64,000 nt of DNA, taken from contig OX387201.1 of the NCBI GenBank assembly GCA_947561715.1, forward strand, positions 15,390,001 through 15,454,000, written 5' to 3'. The stretch's first letter is position 1; the number at the start of each line of letters is the position of its first letter. The translations under genes and the position numbers were made by a program. Below the pieces are notes generated by a model. That model searched no databases. It was given only the letters and a program-made list of their open reading frames with translations, and was not told the origin of the DNA. This DNA is from Ascidia mentula. Its lineage: Eukaryota > Chordata > Ascidiacea > Phlebobranchia > Ascidiidae. Below, in pieces: positions 55,299 to 64,000 of the stretch.

Positions 55299-56781
55299 GT
55301 ATCAGCAACTGTTGTGATGCTTTCAAAATTTTGAAACACACATTTCTTATAATTTCTACTAGCTTGTTGCACTTGGTCTGTTTCTATAGCAGTTTACAAA
55401 ATCGACAACAATAAGTTAAAGTATTTCCGCGTATCGAATCGTAAAATGGGCATAATTTTGTCGTGTATTTATATCATTCAGCGGGTGATACTAGAGGACA
55501 CAAAATAACTGGACTGGACTAGAGAGGATACACCAAATAGTTACTTAGTGTTTGTAATTAGTTGTTCAAGGCGTTCTCCTTATTGCTACGGATTTTCTAT
55601 ATTTGATAATATACAGAACCACATGATGACGTCGGATCAATCACCTTCCCCACTGAAAACTTTCTTCTATTTTGTGTTGATGATGTATTGCGCTTAATAT
55701 GTAGAATAAATATATGACCTCCAATAACAGCATTTATCCAGCTAAAAGGCGTATAGTCCAGTATTAAACAGTCACGCACACACAATAGTACAGGACATAC
55801 GATCGTTTTGACCTACAAATAAGATAGTGGTTTGCATTGCGGCGCGAAGGAACGAAATCATTACATCGAAACCGATAGCGTTATTCTCAATACTTCGGAT
55901 GATAGAGCATTGATTTCTGTTCAGCATATATGCTAGTATACCTCGTATCATAATCATGCTCAAACAACACAGCACTGCCATTATGTGAAAAACAATTAAA
56001 ACTTTATAGGTAAGAGTTGGACTTGCAGATTATATTTATGATGATCATGTGTTTTACAGGCTGAATAAATTTGTAATTGATTGACGTAGTGTTGGATATG
56101 GATGCAGCTTCATCCTTTTTTTCTACAAACAAACTGTTTACAGGGGACCTCAACGTAGCTAGAACCACAATTAAGTCACAAACTTTATAGCTTACGATCG
56201 TATCATGCGCCGTCTCAACGTCATCAGAAATCCGACGCGGCAGTGTTAATTCCTAATCGTTTTCAATTACCACGATCGTTCAATCAATCAAAAAATGCCA
56301 AACAACGTATGCGCTTCGCACTAGTGCAACTTGACCACAATACCCGCTGCTATATAAACCGATTCTATGAACAAAATTCCTCCAATTGAAGGCAGCAGAT
56401 TTATTGAAAACATCGATTGATAAATAACGCTCACGGTAATTTACGTTTCCTAAATTTACTTTTAGGAAACGGTATTCATTGATGGGTCGAGAGGTCAAAT
56501 ATTCTAATAGGGGGTCCTTGATCGCTATAAGCTAGTGATTTGTGTGCAAAAATTTTTTGTAATGATCATTTACCCCTTAAAGGCCTTAACGATTGCAATG
56601 ATGCAAAACGTGTGGGTGACGGCAGTCATTTGTCGTTTATTTTATGTTGATATGCCAGGTTGCAGCGGGATGGTTACTAATTGACGATGCGATAAACGCT
56701 TTGCTTTAATGATTTATGTCATGATGTACAGTTTACTTTAGTTTGTAGATTTACAAAACCGTCAGTTGCGTTCCTCAGCTA
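55299..56781. other. Intergenic, 5' flank of gene H
   Basis: No supported gene. 55470-55560 matches sequence inside an intron of H (60511-60600); from about 55615 onward it repeats the flank of G (from about 44480). The point of duplication therefore lies near 55600. Confidence 0.6.
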
Positions 56782-56783
56782 AG

Positions 56784-56790
56784 TTTAAAT
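56784..56790 (+). promoter_or_regulatory. Possible TATA-like element of H
   Basis: TTTAAAT about 95 nt upstream of the ATG, conserved in the flank of G (near 45971). Weak match; no initiator evidence. Confidence 0.3.
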
Positions 56791-56881
56791 AGCGGTAAAG
56801 TACACGGACTGTTGTGTCTATACTGATCAACTGACATCAAACTTCAAAGAATTTTGAGGGAGAGCTCTCAAAGAGATTAAA

Positions 56882-59800
56882 ATGTCAAGAAAGTGGTTCA
56901 TTTGCGCTCTTGTAATATATTTTGTTTTGGGCAATAGAAGTGAAGCAAACAGTAAGTAAGCATTTTACATACTTTACCTCTACCTATGTCCCTAAAATAA
57001 GCGCAACCAAATATTTGCTTTCAGCTGTGAGTGGCAACACGGATTTTGGAACCAGTGAAGTTAATGCAATCAATGTCTCTCACGTGTACGACACTTGTTA
57101 CAAGTTACCACCCCTCTGCATTGCTGCAGTGGCATCTGGTGAGAGTCATCAGCCAGACACATATCAAGTCGATATATTCGCTAATGAGGTTTGGGGATTC
57201 AGGGGAAGATTGTTTCGATCGGATGACACGACAGGTTGGGGGCAGACAATTACGATGCGATGGATTGCAGAATTCAGTAAGTGGTTTTGTTTCTTATCTA
57301 TAGAAACTGTTGTATTGTTTTCTTCATGTAATTCACTGTATTTTTCTGTATATACGCAACTTATTATTTCCAATGATCTTCCAACTCACGTTGAACTTGT
57401 ATGTGGCTTGTTGAAGAGCACATTTGATGTAACCCACTTTTTTTATATATCTCTCGATCAATTAATTTTGGATTTGCTTGGGAGTGTTAGTCGTGTTATG
57501 TGAACACGCATGCCAAAGTTAATCGCAATGGCAAATTAATATCTGAGACGTTATTTTACAGCTGGAAATTACAGCGGTGATCCTTGCGCACCCGGTGGGA
57601 ATTGCACCACTGATGTAGGAGTTCAAAACTGCTCATGTTTTAGTGGATACACAGGAGCAAATTGTACTAGTATGCGACTTAAGCGATACTGTTAATCAAG
57701 TAAAGACTGGAACGCAGTTTCTACAAGTACTACGATTCAGGACAGACCTTGGTATTCCTGTGCCGTCGAACAAGTTTTACATTAATTTTGAATGACAATC
57801 GCAAAATAAGGCAATAAAGTCGAAATCTAATTAGTTGTATGTTACTGTCTTTCGCAGATATCGACGATTGCTTGTCTAATCCTTGCATAAACGGAGGGAC
57901 TTGCTTTGACCACATTAACAACTACACCTGCAGTTGCGTGGCCGGATTTGAAGGAATCAACTGTGAAACAAGTGAGAACAAATACAAATATATCAGGGGT
58001 CAAATTAGGCACGTTGGGAATTTTTGTGGTGTTGCTTTTGTATAATGTTTATCATACTGAAGTTCAATGTTTTTCGTAGAAAAAGACTTTAATTTGCGGT
58101 TGCAGTTCATGATTAAATATTGCGAGTAATAAAGTTTATAAAGCTGTAGTGTAAATCCTGTCCAATAAAAACACATGTGAGGTGATGGGTCCGCTATCAT
58201 CATTTAACATTTACAGTGTCGACTTTATCTCACGAACAATATTTTCAATTATTGTTAAAAAGACATCAACGAGTGTTCTTCAAGTCCTTGTCAAAACGGG
58301 ACGTGTGTGGACCTAGTCAACCAATACCTTTGTAACTGCAGCTCTGGATATTCTGGCGAAACTTGCGAAACAGGTCGGAGAAAACGTTTACAAGTATTAA
58401 CTCATTAATAAATATCAGTAACGCTTGTATTTCTTCTACTTATTCCAAAAGAACACGATAATAAAAATTTGAGAAATGTTGAACAATAGGTTTGTTGTGC
58501 TGCGATGCGTTATTGTAAACATTCGAAGTGCAGTGATATTTTTGCAAATATTTATCATTTCGATAATTATTCCCCGATATTGACGAATGTAGATCAAAGC
58601 CGTGTCGCAACGGTAAATGTGTTGACCGGGTAAATTTACTTCATGTGCAGCTGCGTTGTGGGCTACACCGAATGGAAAGGGCAAATACATATAAGTTTTG
58701 TATAAAATAAGGCAATAAAGTCGAAATCAAATTAGTTGTATGTTACTGTCTTTCGCAGACATCGACGAGTGCTTGTCTAATCCTTGCATAAACGGAGGGA
58801 CTTGCTTTGATCACATTAACAACTACACCTGCAGTTGCCTTGCCGGCTTTGAAGGAATCAACTGCGAAACAAGTGAGTACGAATAGAAATCTATCTGGGG
58901 TCAAATGACTTTTCGGTAAAAAGTGATGTTGATTTTGTATAATGTTTTTCATAGTGAAGGTAAATGTTTTTCATAGATAGAGACTTTGCTTTCCGGTTCT
59001 AGTTCATACACATTAAATATTGCAAGTAATAAACTTTATAAAGCTGTAGCATAAATCCTGCACTATAAAAACACATGTGAGGTGGTGGGTGTTTTATCAT
59101 CAAATTTTTATATTTCGGCGTCGAGTTTACCTCGCAAAATATAATTTAAAACTAATTTTTAACAGACATCAACGAGTGTTCTTGAAGTCCTTGTCAAAAC
59201 GGGACGTGTGTGGACCAAGTCAACCAATACCTTTGTAACTGCAGCTCTGGATATTCTGGCGAAACTTGCGAAATAGGTCGGAGAAAACATTTACATGCGA
59301 TCACTCATTTATAAACATCACTAACGCTTGGAAGTATTTCTACCAACCCTCGTAGTGCACAGATTTCCAAATATTTTATTTTTAATTAACATTCCCAGAT
59401 ATTGACGAATGTAGATCAAATCCGTGTCACAACGGTAAATGTGTTGACCGAGTAAATTACTTCATGTGCAGTTGCGCTGCGGGCTACACTGGATCAACTT
59501 GTCAAACAGGTAGGACAAATCCATATTGTGGACTTGTTTCAATTGTTTTGTATACGTAAGTGCCGCAATCAAGTCTTGAGCCGTTTGAGGTTACCAACAA
59601 TGCGTTGTGCGGTAATTGACCACAACCTGATTAACCTCGTTAAATATCTTCTCCAAATAGCGCAGACGTCATACTTTGTCAGGGGTAATATGTTGAATTT
59701 GTTCGACCTCAGATATCAACGAATGTGTCTCCTCCCCGTGCATGAACAACGCTGTGTGCCACGACGAAGTGAATGGATACCGCTGCACCTGCAGAGATGG

Positions 59801-62800
59801 TTTTGCGGGCAACGACTGCCAGAACGGTATCAGCAACTGTTGTGATGCTTTCAAAATGATGAATCACACATTTCTTATAATTTCTACTAGCTTGTTGCAC
59901 TTGGTCTGTTTCTATAGCAGTTTACAAAATCGACAACAATAAGTTAAAGTATTTCCGCGAATCGAATCGTAAAATGGGCATAATTTTGTCGTGTATTTAT
60001 ATTGTAACATACGTCACAGAAAGCAGTGCTTGTATTGCGTAATGTTTTGCGTGTGTAACATACGTCACAGAAACCAGTGCTTGTATTGCGTAATATTTTG
60101 CGCGCAGCTTTCAACATGTACTGCATAATCCCACAATGTGACCCAAATGATTATTGTATTACTTCAAGCGCCTCATGATATCACGTGACATTATTGACCA
60201 ATCAGCTCTCATAATGGAGAGCGTTAAAAAGCCCAGGTTAGACCGGTAAATTCATCCTAATCCATTCTAATTCATTCTATTTGATTCTATTTGCTGGCAT
60301 CCTAACAACGTTGTATTGAAAGTTGTAATGTACCGTCGTAATGAAGAAGATAACAGAAATGAATACAATTATTCGGGAAGAGATCTTGGTTCTGGGTGCT
60401 TTATAGAACGGGGCAGAAGCAGGTTTAACCATCAAAGAGACTCAATAACCGCTCAGGCCACCGAGACACTGTTAAATATCTCTGAGACCCTTAGAGTTAT
60501 TTTCAATATCATTCAGCGGGTGATACTAGAGGACACGAAATAACTGGACTGGACTAGAGAGGATACACCAAATAGTTACTTAGTGTTTGTAATTAGTTGT
60601 GCAAAGCGTTCTCTTTATTCCTACGGGTTTTCTATATTTCACCATTGTGTTTCGGGTAAATAATACTTGAAAAAATAGTTGGGAGCATGTTTTATAATAA
60701 CGACCCTTCTCTATACATGTTCAGTGACTACAGGTTTCACTGGTTTACACTTTCTTGTGCGACTTCTTTGTTATGTTTAGTAACATGTCTACGGAATCCC
60801 TGCCAGAATCAGGCAATCGGTTTAGATACAACCACTGGTCACCTCTGCAATTGTCCACCGGGTTACGGTGGAGATAGTTGCGAAATGGGTCAGTTTTGGC
60901 TATTCAGTTACCACCCGACCTTAGCGCATTTTGTTGTTTTACATGATCGTCATTTTAATTAAATTTCGATGTCTGTTACTTGTTCTTAGCTGTTAGGATA
61001 CTTTTATAGATATTGACGAATGTGCACACCGACCATGTCAGAACAATGCAAGTTGCAGTGATTTGGTTAACGGTTACAACTGTTCTTGCCCACTTGGATT
61101 CACAGGAAGAAACTGCTACAGAGGTTTGAGATAGATTTCGAAAAGTTTGATAATAAAAAATTAGTCGCTGCAGCGAAATATATACATTTAAAATGTTAGG
61201 ACCTTTCTATTCCAGTATTTAACTATGTTTATCCTATATTTTTGGGTCCTATATTTTGTCTATTTTTCGGTAAAATGACACCAAGACCGGCAATACTTCC
61301 ACATAACGATGAATCAGCTAAGTTTGACGTATTGTACTGCATAAGCAAATACGACCATAATAGCTTAAAATAACCGAACTGCATAGTGAAGGATGTATTT
61401 TTAGTCACCAACATTTGTGGGGATAGAAACTGCAGCAATTTGGCCAAGTGTTTTCTACAAAACGGACTTTACAGTTGCAAGTGTGGAAGCAATTACGAAG
61501 GTGATGGTTACACATGCAATGGTAAGATTCAGCAGATGTTTTGTAGAACTTTTAATACACTTTAATTTTCTGTGCATTCCTGTATATGAAGCATACTTTG
61601 TAGAGTACAATTCGGGTATTAATTTTTACATTTGAGCTTTTAGAATGAAAAGAGCCTGACCCCAATAAATGTCATGCCCTATTGTTTCAGCTTTTTGCAA
61701 GAGATTGGTCATATTTAGCAAGGCTTCCAATCACTCATTAACTTTTGACAAAACGAGCGTCGGTGAAACCACTTCCTCCCTTAAACGGTAAGTAAAGGAA
61801 GGATTAACTGTCTGATATTAGTTTCATTGCACCCTGATTTTGCTTAACTGAAGGACTTCGAAAACAGGTAGTCAATTGAAAGTATTGTGCTTATGTGCCA
61901 TTACAAATATGAGTACATTCTGAAAAACACCGTGTGGAATAAAAAAAATAGCAGAAATGCATGCGTCTTGGTCAATTTATATCTTTCGTGACATCATTCT
62001 GTATATTGTATCAAGGTCGTCCGATGGCTTCGGCTCAGTGCACCTTCACAGATGGAAATGCCGCAAGTTTCGGTGAAATCAATAGTTTTAGTTGCGGTCA
62101 GACTCTTTCGTCAGCGGCTGGAATGGTAAGACGTCAAAAAGTTGATATAAAACCAACCTAAACAATGCGTTCTGGAAGGTTGGGTAAAACGAAAGTATAG
62201 CAACATGCATTCTATGAACGAGATGCGTTAAGGTCATAATATCCTGCTGTTTCCTTTAAACTGCCAACAATGATATTCTATTGCCACAAATGTAATGGTT
62301 CTTAAAGTAGGGTGTTCGGCTTTAGTCATTGATTAAGAAATGCCACTAACGTAGTCCTGACTAATAACGGAGTTTCCCTTTTAACAATTTCCGTTATAAA
62401 TCACTACAGTATATGGTAGGATAAAATAGCTTTGTTGTATCATACAAGGGTTCGAGTGATCTCTGTCATTCAAACGTTGTGTTTTTATGGCAAATTCAGG
62501 ATAATCAATTGATTAGCTTCTTCAAAAACTGCTGCTTCAATATATAACGAAGCTCATATACATGAATATGTCTCTCACTTAAGAATAGGGGCATTGATAT
62601 CACCTCCCGGATTCGGACGACCCCTTTGCAATTATAATATCTTTCCAAGATAACGGAACAGTTTGTGTAACCTGTATCTAGTTTACTCCCAGATATGACT
62701 TTTTGCGATAGTTTTGCAGCAACGACTGCTTTAACATTTAGATATCTCCAAACACCATGTTTAACACCATGGAAATTGTCGTGCAGCTGGCTGTATCAGC

Positions 62801-63834
62801 ATCATTTCAAACTGACCCTAAGACGTAAGTTGCTAAGCATTATTGTCAGATGGAACATTGGACAATAAATATTGCTCAATTTCCTTGGAACAGAAGTTCC
62901 CAAAAGAGTAGAGAAAAAAAGCAGAACCTTTTGAACGTCTTGCAAAATCTGGGGGAACGAGTTGCACTTCCTGGAAATGAGACGCAACTTACACTGAAAA
63001 CTAACCAAGTTACTCTACAAGTAATTACAATCTTGATTAGTAGCAGCACCTAGTGGTTGGCATGGTATGAAAATCAAAAACAATTCTTGTCTCTGTACTT
63101 GTGTGACAGTGGTGTAATTAAAATATCCAAAATCTGGGTATACGGGCCTTATCTAAAGTGATTTATGCGCCGTAATAAAATTACCATAGTATTTCTGGAA
63201 TAAAAGACCAACAAACACGGGTAAAATAGCAAAGATCCCTCATCTTTAGGTGGTCCAAGCAAAACCAATGGGCATCAATGGAGAAACAACCGATGTAACG
63301 TATTCGCCCGCCACAAAGTCAGAAACAAAAGTTGTGCTACCTGTGGATGTTACTGTACCTGGAGCTCTTATCGCAGAAGCCGCGGTTGCCACAGAAACTA
63401 CAGTACCTCGAGTTTCATTCATGCAATTTGACAATGACGATCTTTTCACATCAACCAATCGAATAAAATATGTAGGAGTTTTTCACTCAAATGTTTGCAT
63501 GGTCAGAAATCATAATTTTTTCATCAAATTTATTCACCTTTCAAGAAGCTATAAAACACGCATTTATATTAAAACCTTTTCAAATAGGAAGCATAAATTT
63601 CCCAGTAGAAATTGTTAAAACAACTGATATTCAAAACATATGTAGACTAGCATTTGTCGGTACCCTCAGGTAGTTATAAAACAATTACAAGTTGATTTTT
63701 ATTTCTGTATACAGGTTATTTCGGTTCGCATCAGGAATTACAATCAATTTTCAATCGGTAAGAGCTTGAATCTAACTTTTAAGAACGAAACAAGTCGGCA
63801 GGGGAACAAACCTTTCACAAACGGAACACTGAAG
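56882..63834 (+). CDS. EGF-repeat adhesion GPCR-like gene H (5' part)
   Basis: Exons: 56882-56951 (signal peptide, [20 protein letters not shown]), 57025-57276 (83-codon unrecognised domain), ten EGF exons (57562-57669, 57858-57971, 58263-58373, 58759-58872, 59166-59276, 59399-59509, 59713-59826, 60781-60888, 61010-61123, 61405-61521), then 61691-61787, 62016-62125, 62742-62824, 62894-63020, 63250-63471 and 63715-63834. The last exons read [44 protein letters not shown] and [10 protein letters not shown], the pattern of a GAIN domain, which self-cleaves at the GPS before the 7TM part. GPS and 7TM would lie beyond the window. EGF modules with a GAIN suggest an EMR/CD97-type adhesion receptor. 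Exon 59166-59276 has a TGA, and the phase between 61787 and 62016 does not match, so one exon is missing or mis-set. Confidence 0.65.
58578..58665 (+). pseudogene. Decayed EGF exon inside an intron of H
   Basis: Starts ATATTGACGAATGTAGATC like the good exon at 59399, but the acceptor CAG has become CCG, an extra T breaks the frame (GTAAATTTACTTC) and the 3' part is replaced. The same lesions occur in two copies in G (about 53143 and 54041), so decay came before the amplification. Confidence 0.8.
60003..60510. repeat. ~508-bp sequence present in H intron, absent from G
   Basis: G has TTTATAT directly joined to CATTCAGCGGGTG (about 55482); H has 508 bp between these. It starts with a 51-bp tandem pair (TGTAACATACGTCACAGAAA at 60003 and 60054) and contains a 75-codon ORF (60316-60543) with no recognised domain. 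It could be an insertion in H or a deletion in G. Confidence 0.6.
61788..63249. other. Introns of H with a signal-peptide-like ORF
   Basis: Between the exons listed for H, ATG 61961 opens [19 protein letters not shown], in frame with the exon 62016-62125 and resembling a signal peptide. If real, a second transcript or separate gene could start here. The remaining introns (62126-62741 and 63021-63249) show nothing notable. Confidence 0.35.
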
Positions 63835-64000
63835 GTAAAAATTAAAGTCATTTGCAACTCTAATTTAGTCTAAGCAACTCTAATAGTTACATTGGAAATA
63901 AGTTTAATGCTTATTTTTATGCGCGACCAAGTGATAGAGACTGCACTGTGCAGTGTTGGAATCATTTTCAAAAAACATTTGTGAAATATCCTGTTAAACA
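63835..64000. other. Intron of H at the window edge
   Basis: Follows the donor GTAAAA at 63835; the remaining 166 bases show no further exon before the window ends. Confidence 0.5.

Noticed and set aside
55000..55317. 105-codon ORF overlapping the last EGF exon of G, repeated in H (59528)
   Set aside because: Wrong frame relative to the EGF exon; the cysteine pattern and splice sites support the EGF frame.
1..64000. tRNA, rRNA or snRNA genes
   Set aside because: I looked for tRNA arms, rRNA landmarks and snRNA motifs by eye and found none I could support; a covariance scan would be needed to exclude them.

Overview
This looks like a 64 kb piece of an animal nuclear genome, not a prokaryote. 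Genes are split into many short exons with GT..AG introns, the DNA is AT-rich, and the domains are metazoan extracellular ones: EGF, sushi/CCP, F5/8C discoidin, a GAIN region of an adhesion GPCR, and a single TNF-receptor-like cysteine module. Mobile elements include Merlin, hAT, an EnSpm/CACTA-like element with a DUF4806 partner gene, Penelope-like elements with hammerhead-like motifs, and a Ty3/gypsy LTR element. A tunicate such as Ciona fits best, but that is inference and another marine invertebrate is possible.

Layout. 1-6.5 kb: transposon debris (a decayed Merlin transposase, a LINE-like tail, a hairpin) followed by a 360-bp tandem repeat. 6.6-30.3 kb: three tandem paralogues (A, B, C, plus strand) of a small single-pass receptor with a cysteine-rich module, a Thr/Pro/Ser-rich N-glycosylation-dense stalk, a TM segment and a short basic tail. 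A is truncated and carries a Penelope insertion. B has its stalk exon amplified into six ~0.9 kb units. C has one stalk exon. The 3' flank of B is split by about 8 kb of nested transposons (hAT piece, long-TIR element, and a 6.25 kb EnSpm-like element with two minus-strand genes).

31-42 kb: two tandem paralogues (D, E), apparently intact, encoding type II membrane proteins with one or two CCP modules and a C-terminal discoidin domain. Each has a TATA box just upstream. 42-44.2 kb holds broken CCP exons and a ShKT-like exon.

44.5-64 kb: a tandem duplication of an EGF-rich gene. Copy G (46.1-55.3 kb) is dead: its signal-peptide exon has a 23-nt deletion and an EGF exon is split by a young gypsy element whose LTRs differ at two visible sites. 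Copy H (56.9 kb to the window end) keeps its signal peptide, a novel-looking N-terminal domain, ten EGF exons and a GAIN region. The 7TM part would lie beyond the window.

The theme is a receptor-rich region shaped by local duplication: exon arrays, exon-number differences between paralogues, and transposon insertions datable by comparing paralogous empty sites. Multi-exon genes are given as one span with exon coordinates in the evidence. No transcript data were available, so all splice sites are inferred from consensus, reading phase and paralogue conservation.
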